Source: Oligoflexia bacterium
Lineage (GTDB): Bacteria > Bdellovibrionota > Bacteriovoracia > Bacteriovoracales > Bacteriovoracaceae
NCBI GenBank assembly: GCA_015232015.1
Contig: JADGAM010000025.1
Span: 1 to 35,272, forward strand
Direction of reading: 5' to 3'
DNA: 35,272 bases
A program made the position numbers and the translations under genes. Positions 27,435 through 34,889 of this stretch are shown here, piece after piece. Positions within the stretch are counted from its first letter, which is position 1. Each line of letters opens with the position of its first letter. Under the pieces are notes generated by a model. That model searched no databases, was not told where the DNA came from, and saw nothing but the letters and a program-made list of their open reading frames with translations.

Positions 27435-27462
27435 TAAATATTTAATAAATTGTTGCCGATTA
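27435..27462 (+). promoter_or_regulatory. Sigma-28-like promoter of the cheY operon
   Basis: TAAATATT at 27435-27442 and GCCGATTA at 27455-27462 resemble the flagellar sigma-28 consensus TAAAGTTT and GCCGATAA. The spacer is 12 bases against the usual 11. GCCGAT occurs in only this intergenic position in the window. Located 53 bases before cheY. The one-base spacing difference keeps this tentative. Confidence 0.5.
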
Positions 27463-27514
27463 AATAGAATAGTATTAACAAACAGAAATTTTTAAAATTT
27501 AAGAGGAGATAAAT

Positions 27515-27922
27515 ATGGCCTTCAAACCAAACATGAAATTATTAATAGTAGATGATATGTCAACAATGAGAAAGATTATTAAAAATATGTTAAGTCAAAT
27601 TGGTTTTAAAAATATTACTGAGGCAGACGATGGAAGAAAAGCATTGGAGATAATTGAATCTGCACATAAATTAGGTGATCCTGTAGAATTTATTTTATCA
27701 GATTGGAATATGCCAGATTTAAATGGATTGGATTTCTTAAAGATACTTAAGCAATCTGAAGCTCATAAAAATATTCCATTTTTAATGATTACTGCAGAAG
27801 CAGAACAAGGAAATGTGATGATTGCTGTAAAATCAGGAGTTGATAATTTTATTGTGAAACCATTTTCTGCTCAAGTACTCAAAGAAAAAATTGAAAAAAT
27901 ATTTGTAAAAAGAGGAATCTAA
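27515..27922 (+). CDS. cheY: CheY chemotaxis response regulator
   Basis: A 135-aa single receiver. Acidic pocket Asp13-Asp14, phosphoacceptor Asp63 in ILSDWNMPD, Thr93 in MITAEAE and Lys115 in VKPF are all present, and SDWNMP is the classical CheY signature. Expected role: phosphorylated by CheA, then binding the flagellar switch to change rotation. The ribosome site is agaggaga. It heads an operon with the pseudo-Hpt/CheZ-tail gene and cheX, both likely to act on CheY-P, and sits behind a sigma-28-like promoter. No cheA or cheW lies in the window. Confidence 0.93.
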   Translation: MAFKPNMKLLIVDDMSTMRKIIKNMLSQIGFKNITEADDGRKALEIIESAHKLGDPVEFILSDWNMPDLNGLDFLKILKQSEAHKNIPFLMITAEAEQGNVMIAVKSGVDNFIVKPFSAQVLKEKIEKIFVKRGI

Positions 27923-27985
27923 ATTGAAAAACATTTTTTCACTTTGTTTGTTATAAATATTTTTAACCTTAGAAGGTGAAACTGC

Positions 27986-28510
27986 ATGAGTTTATTTGAC
28001 GATCCTAATGTAGATAAAGAACTTATAATGGATTTTTGTAAAGAAACAAATGATCTAATTGTTGAATTGGAAAAAATCTTAGCTGAACTAGAAAAAAATC
28101 CAAGTCAAAAAGGTATGTTCGGTCAATTCGGACAAAAAATTGATAGAATAATGGGTGCCTCTAAATCTTTTGGTCTTGATGAGGTCGCAACATTTTGTGA
28201 ACTGGGAAAGACTATTGGTTATAAAGCAGATCAAACAACAGATGACAAACTCTTAAATGTTGTTGTGGCCATTCTTTTCGATGCAGTTTATTTGCTTTCA
28301 AAAATGATAGCACAAGTAAAAACTGGAAATAGTCATGTGCTTAAAAATTTGAATACAAAAGCATTTGTGACAAGATTAAAATGGTTGTCTGATAAATTTA
28401 AGCACATTGAAAGAGGCTCTTGTGTGCTGACAAAAGAAGAGGAAGCAAAAAATAAGAGTAGTTTAGATCAGAGTGCAATTGACGACTTAATGAAAAGTCT
28501 AGGTTTATAA
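27986..28510 (+). CDS. Pseudo-Hpt protein with CheZ-like CheY-binding tail
   Basis: A 174-aa helical protein with no signal peptide. Residues about 10-145 look like an Hpt-type helical bundle. Where a true Hpt has the phospho-His motif (H-x-x-K-G-x-x), this one has DRIMGAS with Asp53, so it cannot accept phosphate in the normal way. The last 15 residues, LDQSAIDDLMKSLGL, closely match the CheY-binding end of enterobacterial CheZ (DQVDDLLDSLGF). A flexible charged linker separates it from the bundle. It lies between cheY (64-bp gap) and cheX (20-bp gap). The sequence supports a CheY-binding protein. Whether it dephosphorylates CheY, scaffolds CheX or guards CheY is open; I do not see the CheZ catalytic D-x3-Q motif. 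The family is not recognised. Confidence 0.82.
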   Translation: MSLFDDPNVDKELIMDFCKETNDLIVELEKILAELEKNPSQKGMFGQFGQKIDRIMGASKSFGLDEVATFCELGKTIGYKADQTTDDKLLNVVVAILFDAVYLLSKMIAQVKTGNSHVLKNLNTKAFVTRLKWLSDKFKHIERGSCVLTKEEEAKNKSSLDQSAIDDLMKSLGL

Positions 28511-28530
28511 ACAATAGGAGTAAAATAATT

Positions 28531-29031
28531 ATGTCTAATCAGCAATTTATAGAATTTTCAAAACCATTTATACAAGCAGCAAAGGTGGTTTTTGAAACTA
28601 TGATTTTTACGAAAATCGAACCAGGGAAACCATCAATCAAAAAAGATGCAACTTCCAGAGGAGATGTTAGTGCGGTCTTAGGAGTAACAGGTAAATATGA
28701 AAAAGATGGAAAACAAGATGAAGTAAGGGCCATGTTAGTTTTATCTTGGCCGTATGATACATATGTAAAAATTGCGAATGCAATGTTAATGGAGTCTTTT
28801 ACAGAGTATAACGATGCCATCTGTGATGTAGGCGCTGAAATATCTAATATGATATTAGGAAATGCCAAAAGAGATTTAAGAGGACTAGGATATATTTTAG
28901 ATATGTCTATTCCTTCTACTATTGGGGGGCCTAATCACACTATTAATTATCCACCAGGAACAACTGTAGTTTTGATTCCTATAATTTCTGCCCATGGTGA
29001 ATTTTTTATGGAATTGTGTACAAAAGGATAA
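28531..29031 (+). CDS. cheX: CheX-type CheY-P phosphatase
   Basis: A 166-aa cytoplasmic protein of the CheX/CheC/FliY family, which removes phosphate from CheY. The signature helix GAEISNMILGNAKRDL carries Glu103 and Asn106 in the required E-x-x-N pattern. As in CheX there is one such active-site helix. The rest (VSAVLGVTG, MLVLSWPYDT, NYPPGTTVVLIPI) fits the family's beta layout. The ribosome site is aatagga. Located last in the cheY operon. A functional CheX beside CheY makes the middle gene's CheZ-like tail more interesting, since the two usually occur as alternatives. Confidence 0.9.
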   Translation: MSNQQFIEFSKPFIQAAKVVFETMIFTKIEPGKPSIKKDATSRGDVSAVLGVTGKYEKDGKQDEVRAMLVLSWPYDTYVKIANAMLMESFTEYNDAICDVGAEISNMILGNAKRDLRGLGYILDMSIPSTIGGPNHTINYPPGTTVVLIPIISAHGEFFMELCTKG

Positions 29032-29063
29032 CGAAAGTTGAAAGTTAAAATTTGAAAACTTTA

Positions 29064-29870
29064 CTACAGGTCTTTAACAACTGCTTTTACTATTTTATTA
29101 TCAAAGCTGTTTAGATTCATTCCTGCATCTACTATAATGTTTTGGCCATTTATACCACTTGATATTTGGCCTAATAAAAATACAATTGTATTAGAAACCT
29201 CAGCTGTAGTTAAGGAGCGTTTACGTAAGGTTAATTGTTCACTAAATAAATAATTGTCTAAATAATTAGGAATTCCTGCAGAGGCCGAGGTTTTAAGAGG
29301 TCCTGCACCCACACTATTAAAGCGTACTTCAGAAAATTCTGAGAATGATTTTGCTAAGTAAGGAATAGTATATTGTAGCGTGGCCTTGATTGGACCTAAA
29401 TGACCATAGGACGTTGCCAGTAAATTTGAGATAGATACAGTTACTACTGAGGCCTTATGATCAAATAAATCTTTTATTAATCTACAAATTTTTATTAAAG
29501 AATAAGTAGAAACTTCAAGTGCATTGAAAAAATCCTCTTTACTAACTTCATGAAAAGGAGGCATGCCTTTCGAAAAATCAGCAAACGCTAATGAATGTAA
29601 AAAACCATCTAAGGTGATTTTATTTACCACCATGGTTTCTTTAAGATTTATTAGGTCATGTTCTTTCAAAACATCGCAAGTAACTATTAAGTCTTCAGGG
29701 AAGTGTTTACTAATTTTTTTATTGATCTCATCATTTTGTACACTAATGACTAAATTTGCTCCTAAAGATTTTAAGATTTTGCCCACATTAAAAGCAATAC
29801 TTTTTTGATTAAACACTCCCATTAATAGATAACTTTTTCCTTGGATTTTAAAAAAGTCAGAGCAATTCAT
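29064..29870 (-). CDS. FabI-like enoyl-ACP reductase homologue
   Basis: A 268-aa SDR enzyme of the FabI type. NAD-binding GVFNQKSIAFNVG fits FabI's GVASxxSIA, with CDV at 65-67, and LHSLAFAD and VSTYSLIK as in FabI. Catalytic Tyr155 and Lys162 keep the FabI Y-x6-K spacing. FabI also has a second Tyr ten residues before the catalytic one. Here that region (SISNLLATSY) is two residues shorter and has Ile instead, so substrate binding may differ. The product would normally be saturated acyl-ACP. The ribosome site aaggag is clear. It lies last in an operon with hotdog dehydratase, FabG and an FAD enzyme. Whether it is the main fabI of the cell cannot be told. Confidence 0.85.
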   Translation of the reverse strand: MNCSDFFKIQGKSYLLMGVFNQKSIAFNVGKILKSLGANLVISVQNDEINKKISKHFPEDLIVTCDVLKEHDLINLKETMVVNKITLDGFLHSLAFADFSKGMPPFHEVSKEDFFNALEVSTYSLIKICRLIKDLFDHKASVVTVSISNLLATSYGHLGPIKATLQYTIPYLAKSFSEFSEVRFNSVGAGPLKTSASAGIPNYLDNYLFSEQLTLRKRSLTTAEVSNTIVFLLGQISSGINGQNIIVDAGMNLNSFDNKIVKAVVKDL

Positions 29871-29897
29871 TTAGTAATACTCCTTAATGTATTAACA

Positions 29898-30353
29898 TTA
29901 ATATGTTGACCTTAATGTGCAAGCAAAATCGCAAACTACAGCAACTTTTCCATTTACAATTATTTTTCCACTAAAATAAAAAGCATTTTCAAGTTGATCT
30001 TTTAATTCAACTTCAATATTAAGTTCATCTCCGGGATGTACTAGTTGCTTAAATTTACATTTTTCAATTCTACTAACGACCCCAATCTTATTTTTATCTT
30101 CTGTTTTATTTTTTTTCCCAATAAACAAAGCTCCACTTTGAAATATGGCCTCACAAAGGAGAACTCCTGGAACTATAGGAAAATTTGGAAAATGACCTTT
30201 AAGATAATCTTCATTGGGATCAATTCTTTTTTTAGTGATGATTTTTTTTTCTTCTATAGAACAAATCTGATCAATAAATAAAAAAGGAGGGCGTTGAGGA
30301 ATAAGTTCTAATACCTCTTCTATATCTCTATCTCTTTTATAATCACAGTCCAC
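29898..30353 (-). CDS. FabZ-like 3-hydroxyacyl-ACP dehydratase
   Basis: A 151-aa hotdog-fold dehydratase. LIPQRPPFLFID opens the family, and GHFPNFPIVPGVLLCEAI carries His54 and Glu68, the FabZ catalytic pair. The length is normal. The start is GTG at 30353 with GGAGG before it, overlapping the end of FabG by 11 bases, so translation is coupled. It removes water from 3-hydroxyacyl-ACP, the step between FabG and FabI, and all three genes are consecutive in the reading direction of the operon. Confidence 0.9.
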   Translation of the reverse strand: MDCDYKRDRDIEEVLELIPQRPPFLFIDQICSIEEKKIITKKRIDPNEDYLKGHFPNFPIVPGVLLCEAIFQSGALFIGKKNKTEDKNKIGVVSRIEKCKFKQLVHPGDELNIEVELKDQLENAFYFSGKIIVNGKVAVVCDFACTLRSTY

Positions 30354-31119
30354 CAGAAACCTCCAGAGTACTTCCAGTTATATAGGAGGCATTTTTATCT
30401 GCTAAAGATAAAACAGCATAAGCAACTTCTTGAGGTTTTCCAAATCTTTTCATAGGTATCATTTTACTATATTGTTCTTTTTGTTCAACTGCTAGGTCAG
30501 ATATAAAATCAGTGTCTATAAAACCAGGCTCTATTACATTGACTGTAATTCCTTTTTTGGCAACCTCTTTGCTTAATGACTTTGAAAAACCAATAAGTGC
30601 CGCTTTAGTGGCAGAATAGTTTGCTTGTCCAGAGAGACCAAGTTTTCCGCCTACAGAACCAATATTAATTATTCGACCATATCTATTTTTAAGAAATGAA
30701 AGTATTGCTAACTTTGAAGCATAAAAAGTACCAGTTAAATTTGTATCTAATGTTTTTTGCCAATCCTCACTTTTCATTGTGGCCAATAATGAATCTCTTC
30801 TTATACCAGCATTATTAACTAAAATTTCAAGAGAAGGATATTTATTTTCAATATGTGAAAAAAGCTCCCGAACATCTTCTTCTTTCGAAATATCACATTT
30901 AATTATTTCCAAGCTTCCTTTAGGAGGAAGCAAGCTTTCTTTTGGTAAAAGCATTTTTTCATATTCAAGCATTAAATTATCTTTCGCTATTTCATTATTT
31001 ACATATGTGACAATTACATTTGCATTGGCCTTTAAGAAGGCATTTGTAATACCAAGCCCTATGCCTCTAGTTCCTCCAGTGATTAAAATATGTTGCCCAC
31101 TAAAATCAAAATTAGTCAT
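30343..31119 (-). CDS. FabG-like 3-oxoacyl-ACP reductase
   Basis: A 258-aa SDR enzyme: TGGTRGIG near the front, NNAG near 102, Ser155, and Tyr168/Lys172 in YSATK. Close to FabG in layout, but with about 15 extra residues (MLLPKESLLPPKGS, 56-69) in the loop after the second strand. It would reduce 3-oxoacyl-ACP with NADPH. The ribosome site AAAGGA is clear. Its stop overlaps the dehydratase start. Placement in a dedicated operon with an FAD desaturase-like enzyme suggests a special lipid rather than housekeeping fatty acids, although no ketosynthase or acyl carrier protein is seen here. Confidence 0.9.
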   Translation of the reverse strand: MTNFDFSGQHILITGGTRGIGLGITNAFLKANANVIVTYVNNEIAKDNLMLEYEKMLLPKESLLPPKGSLEIIKCDISKEEDVRELFSHIENKYPSLEILVNNAGIRRDSLLATMKSEDWQKTLDTNLTGTFYASKLAILSFLKNRYGRIINIGSVGGKLGLSGQANYSATKAALIGFSKSLSKEVAKKGITVNVIEPGFIDTDFISDLAVEQKEQYSKMIPMKRFGKPQEVAYAVLSLADKNASYITGSTLEVSGGL

Positions 31120-31161
31120 AAAAAATAATCCTTTCTTTTTAATAATAATCTTTCTTTTAAT

Positions 31162-32580
31162 TTAAAAAGATTTAGATAGTGTTGCTTCAATGTCATTGGC
31201 AGTAATGGCAGCGTAATTTAAGGCCCCCAGCCAGCCAGACATAATAATTCCTACAGAACCACAATGAAATAATCCTTCAATCTCTTTATGAAGCCCTCGA
31301 CTGATGGCCAGTCCTTCGTATTTTGTTCCAAAGGATGCTCCGTTTAGGTGACTTGTATATCTTTCAAAGGTAAGTGGAGTGGCGGCCTCTAGATGATCAA
31401 CTTTGCCTCGTACATTTGGAATAAATTTTTCTAAACAATTTAAAGTATCTTCAACCATATCTTGTTTTGCTTTTTCATATTCTGTAGAACTTAGCTTTTT
31501 CCAATCTTCGTATTTGGCATTAGTAGAAGCAACTACGGCGTATCTGTTATGCTCTGGCCTTGTCTTGGGATAATATACGGAAAAAGTTCTACTACTTATT
31601 TTCATGTTTAGTAGTTCTTGAGTATTAAATGTCTTAGCATCAGAGTAGAAAATCAAATCACCAATATTAGGAATAATCTCTCCCTCTTTAATTCCAATAT
31701 ATACTTGGCAACTACTAGTATTTAAGCGAACTTGATTGGTATTTTCAAAAAATTCTTTTGAGAAATGTTTTTCTCCAACCATCTCTTTTATAGTTGAAAC
31801 AATATTTCCATTGGAGACTACAATCTTACTTTTAATTAAATGTTCCCCTATAAAAACTCCTTGAACGTTTTTATTTTGAACATCAATTCTTTTAACTTTT
31901 GTATGTAGTTTAATATCCACACCATTTTGAAGTAATTCATCTTGCATGGCCTTAATAAACTTATCAGTTCCCCCTGCTACAGTATAAATTCCATTTTTCA
32001 TAAAGTTGGCAAATACTATACCGTAGCTTAAGGCCGGATCTTCTAAAAGATGTCCGTTGGCATAAGTGATTGGTTCCATCAAGAATCTAATGATGTCTGG
32101 TCTTGCTGGAAAAAAGCTATTAAATAATTCTTCAGCTGTCCTATTGGAATCATATTCAGTTCCAATTTTCATTACGTGATTAAAGAAATTTTCTGCATTT
32201 TCAGAAGAAATATTAAACTTTTCATTTAATATTTTTAAGAAATCATCTTTGGTGTAGTTGGTAGTTATTGAATATTGAGGATTAATAAAGCGAATGTCTG
32301 TTAAGTTTGTAACCATATCAGAGATTTTTTTACTCCAATACCGATTAAGGCTTTTCACCATTCCATAAGGAAAACCGTGTAAGGAGACATCAAAAATGTG
32401 ATTGCATGATGAGCGCCTAAACCAGGTGGCAAGCCCTCCTAATTTATTATGGGCCTCTACTAATAAAACTTTTCTTCCATTTTTGGCCAAGATGTTGGCC
32501 ACACTCATTCCACCTAATCCACCACCAATAACAATAACATCATACGTGCTACTGGGAGCATCTTCTTTCTTTAAAATCAT
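31162..32580 (-). CDS. Phytoene-desaturase-like FAD oxidoreductase
   Basis: A 472-aa flavoenzyme. N-terminal VIVIGGGLGGMSVANIL (about residues 15-31) is the FAD-binding Rossmann motif, followed by VEAHNKLGGLATWF. The final motif LFHCGSVGIIMSGWLGALNYA, with LxxGGxxGW-type spacing, marks the CrtI/CrtISO/RetSat family of carotenoid desaturases, isomerases and retinol saturases. The substrate could be a carotenoid or another long polyene. No phytoene synthase or other crt gene lies nearby. It is first in the operon with fabG-, fabZ- and fabI-like genes (42-bp gap to fabG), so a polyene or unsaturated acyl chain made by those enzymes is a plausible substrate; this is inference. A 14-bp palindrome lies upstream. 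Confidence 0.88.
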   Translation of the reverse strand: MILKKEDAPSSTYDVIVIGGGLGGMSVANILAKNGRKVLLVEAHNKLGGLATWFRRSSCNHIFDVSLHGFPYGMVKSLNRYWSKKISDMVTNLTDIRFINPQYSITTNYTKDDFLKILNEKFNISSENAENFFNHVMKIGTEYDSNRTAEELFNSFFPARPDIIRFLMEPITYANGHLLEDPALSYGIVFANFMKNGIYTVAGGTDKFIKAMQDELLQNGVDIKLHTKVKRIDVQNKNVQGVFIGEHLIKSKIVVSNGNIVSTIKEMVGEKHFSKEFFENTNQVRLNTSSCQVYIGIKEGEIIPNIGDLIFYSDAKTFNTQELLNMKISSRTFSVYYPKTRPEHNRYAVVASTNAKYEDWKKLSSTEYEKAKQDMVEDTLNCLEKFIPNVRGKVDHLEAATPLTFERYTSHLNGASFGTKYEGLAISRGLHKEIEGLFHCGSVGIIMSGWLGALNYAAITANDIEATLSKSF

Positions 32581-32612
32581 GGCGCATCCATTTCTTAATC
32601 TTAATAACGTTG

Positions 32613-32626
32613 TATTGTATACAATA
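32613..32626. promoter_or_regulatory. 14-bp palindromic operator of the lipid operon
   Basis: TATTGTATACAATA is perfectly symmetric and lies 33 bases upstream of the FAD enzyme's start. Its core TTGTATACAA resembles known operators of GntR/FadR-type repressors. TATACA within it could also serve as the -10, so a bound regulator would block the promoter. No regulator gene is adjacent. Confidence 0.55.
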
Positions 32627-32711
32627 TTTCAATATTAAATGATTACAATAATAATAAATTAAATAAAGGATTTTTATGTCAAAAGAAAGTTAAAAGAAGT
32701 TAAAAAAAGAC

Positions 32712-32744
32712 AAAAAAAAAGACCTAGAAATAAATTTCTAGGTC
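32712..32744 (-). terminator. Rho-independent terminator, minus strand
   Basis: Arms gacctagaaat and atttctaggtc (32721-32731 and 32734-32744) form a perfect stem, and nine T follow on the minus strand (32712-32720). It ends either the riboflavin transcript, 235 bp downstream of ribH, or a separate small RNA. Confidence 0.85.
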
Positions 32745-32794
32745 CTTATAGGATTACCAAAGACAGGAAGGAAGGAGGGGGGATCCTGCCTTTG
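32712..32794 (-). ncRNA. Candidate small RNA with C-rich loop
   Basis: On the minus strand a first hairpin (32758-32768 with 32784-32794) pairs 11 bases, one as G-U. On the plus strand that pair would be an A-C mismatch, which supports minus-strand transcription. Its 15-base loop is TCCCCCCTCCTTCCT, complementary to a ribosome-binding site. The terminator hairpin and T-run follow directly. C-rich loops of this kind occur in RsaE-like RNAs that block translation. The promoter is uncertain: TTGACA (32856-32861) and TATACT (32843-32848) are only 7 bases apart. It could instead be the 3' end of the ribH message. Confidence 0.45.
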
Positions 32795-32978
32795 ACACTC
32801 TTAAAAATCAATTAAGACCTTTAAGGTAACCAGTAGCGGATGAGTATATATTAGTTGTCAAATTTAAAATAATTATAATTACTAATAAAAGTTCATAAGT
32901 CAATAAGATGTTATTGCGATGTTAAGAGATTTTATATTTTATGAAGATTCTTTTTAAAAAAAGTTTAGGAATAAAAAC

Positions 32979-33446
32979 TTATATTTTTTTAAGCAGATCA
33001 ATCATTTCTATAGCGGTATTCATAGCTTCGCTACCCTTATTACCGGCCTTTGTTCCTGCACGTTCTATGGCCTGTTCAATATTATCTGTAGTTAGTACTC
33101 CAAAAATCACTGGTAAACCACTTTCTAATGAAACATGGGCCACACCTTTTGTAACTTCATTGGCCACATAATCAAAGTGGGGAGTGTTTCCTCGGATGAT
33201 GGCACCTAAACAAACAATAGCATCATATCTTTTTGATGCTGCTAATTTTTTGGCCACTAGAGGAATTTCAAAACTTCCTGGGACCCAAGCTATAGTTAGA
33301 TTATCTCGATTTCCTTTATGCCTTACTAAGCTATCAATTGCACCACTTAATAATTTACCAACAATAAATTCATTAAATCTCGAAGCAACAATTGCAATTC
33401 GCATAGATTCAGCTGACAAGTAACCTTCAAGAATTTTTTCACTCAT
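32979..33446 (-). CDS. ribH: Lumazine synthase
   Basis: A 155-aa enzyme that condenses 5-amino-6-ribitylamino-uracil with 3,4-dihydroxy-2-butanone 4-phosphate to lumazine, the next-to-last step of riboflavin synthesis. [36 protein letters not shown] (with the His) and [11 protein letters not shown] are all family signatures. The length is normal. It lies 84 bp after ribBA in the same direction; its ribosome site GGAG comes after three tandem heptamers (33458-33478). Confidence 0.95.
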   Translation of the reverse strand: MSEKILEGYLSAESMRIAIVASRFNEFIVGKLLSGAIDSLVRHKGNRDNLTIAWVPGSFEIPLVAKKLAASKRYDAIVCLGAIIRGNTPHFDYVANEVTKGVAHVSLESGLPVIFGVLTTDNIEQAIERAGTKAGNKGSEAMNTAIEMIDLLKKI

Positions 33447-33457
33447 GTATTTTTCAC

Positions 33458-33478
33458 TCCTAAATCCTAAATCCTAAA
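33458..33478 (-). repeat. Three heptamers at the ribH ribosome site
   Basis: tcctaaa repeats exactly three times. On the mRNA this gives tttagga x3, with GGAG at the edge of the last unit 10 bases before the ribH ATG. Each unit carries an AGGA core, so there are three possible weak ribosome sites. An A/T-rich run follows (33480-33527). Confidence 0.85.
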
Positions 33479-33530
33479 TATTTTTTTATTTTGTATTATT
33501 TTATTTTGTCTTATTTTATTTTATTTTATT

Positions 33531-34859
33531 CTACTGCAAATAATTATCGCTACCTAAAATCAAATGACCCATTTTATCTCTCTTAGTAGTAAGATATTTC
33601 ATATTAACATGGTTGGGTGCTACTTCCATGGGAATCCTATTTGCTATATTAATACCTGCCTTAACCAATCCTTCAATTTTATCTGGATTGTTGGTTATTA
33701 GATCAATATTTTTTATATTAAAATAGTTTAAAATTTTGACAGCAATATTATAATCACGAAGATCACTGGCAAATCCCAATTGATGATTGGCGGTGATAGT
33801 GTCAAATCCTTGGTCTTGTAGTTCGTATGCTTTTATTTTATTGATGGCCCCAATTCCTCGCCCCTCTTGTTTTAAATACAAGAGAATTCCTTTTCCATGC
33901 CCAGCAATCATTTTAAGTGATTTAATTAACTGCTCGCCACAATCACATCTCTTTGATCCAAAAATATCGCCTGTAAAACACTCAGAGTGGATTCGTACTA
34001 AAACATTTTTATTGTCACCATTAGCATTTGCTTTATCAAAGTCACCAATGGCCAAAGCTACATGATACTCATTTTGATAAGAAATATCTGTACGCTCGAA
34101 CATATGTAAATAAAAGTCACCATACTTAGTTGGAAATAAGACTTTACTAGAGAGCTTAACTGTTACCTCTTTCGTCCTCCTGTAAGCTATTAAATCTTTA
34201 ATGGTAATTATTTTTAAATGAAATTTTTGGGCCACTTCAATAAGATCTTTAGTTCTGGCCATAGTGCCATCACTTTTTAAAATTTCACATATAGCACCTG
34301 CCGGATACATTCCTGCAAGCATTGCTAAATCAATTGCTGCTTCAGTGTGTCCCTCTCGCTCTAAAACTCCACCATTTTTGGCAACAAGAGGGAAAACATG
34401 ACCTGGACGTAGTAAATCTTTGCTGGTGGTAGTTGGGTCTGCAAATGATTGAATAGTTTTGGCCCTATCAGAACATGATATTCCCGTGGTTGTGCCGTGA
34501 ACATAATCAACAGTAACAGTAAATGGAGTTCCAAATGCAGAGGTATTTTGCTCTTTAACCATGTAATCCAATTCTAATTCGTTTGCTCTTGCTTTAGTAA
34601 TGGGTGCACATATAATGCCTCTTCCATGTGTGGCCATAAAGTTAATATCTTCAGCAGTAACTTTTTCTGCGGCCATAACAAAGTCACCTTCATTTTCTCG
34701 CTTTTCATCGTCTACCACAATCACCATCTTACCTTTGGCGATCTCGTGAAGAGCACTTTCAATGCTATCAAAGAGAAATGAATCTTCTTTTTTGTCATTT
34801 TCTTTGTCATTTTCATTATTTTTGTCGCTATAATTATTATGATTATTTAAATTTTCCAT
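33531..34859 (-). CDS. ribBA: Bifunctional DHBP synthase / GTP cyclohydrolase II
   Basis: A 442-aa fusion. Residues about 30-230 are DHBP synthase (VDDEKRENEGDFVMAAE, HGRGIICAP, RPGHVFPL, HTEAAIDL), which makes the four-carbon unit. Residues about 235-435 are GTP cyclohydrolase II with zinc Cys residues in SECFTGDIFGSKRCDCG and QEGRGIG. Both steps feed RibH. The first 27 residues are a low-complexity Asn/Lys/Asp/Glu extension encoded by tandem tttgtcattttc units (about 34790-34826); it is not part of the usual enzyme. The GAGG ribosome site 10 bases before the ATG supports the start. It lies 30 bp after ribE. Confidence 0.95.
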   Translation of the reverse strand: MENLNNHNNYSDKNNENDKENDKKEDSFLFDSIESALHEIAKGKMVIVVDDEKRENEGDFVMAAEKVTAEDINFMATHGRGIICAPITKARANELELDYMVKEQNTSAFGTPFTVTVDYVHGTTTGISCSDRAKTIQSFADPTTTSKDLLRPGHVFPLVAKNGGVLEREGHTEAAIDLAMLAGMYPAGAICEILKSDGTMARTKDLIEVAQKFHLKIITIKDLIAYRRTKEVTVKLSSKVLFPTKYGDFYLHMFERTDISYQNEYHVALAIGDFDKANANGDNKNVLVRIHSECFTGDIFGSKRCDCGEQLIKSLKMIAGHGKGILLYLKQEGRGIGAINKIKAYELQDQGFDTITANHQLGFASDLRDYNIAVKILNYFNIKNIDLITNNPDKIEGLVKAGINIANRIPMEVAPNHVNMKYLTTKRDKMGHLILGSDNYLQ

Positions 34860-34889
34860 TTATATTTTACCTCATACCCTTAAAAAAAT

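Noticed and set aside
29032-29063. Terminator between cheX and the fabI-like gene
   Set aside because: Only a 6-bp A/T stem with a large loop and no clear T-run could be drawn.
32720-32860. FMN riboswitch near ribH
   Set aside because: No RFN-type conserved blocks; the region is downstream of ribH on the minus strand, the wrong side for a leader.
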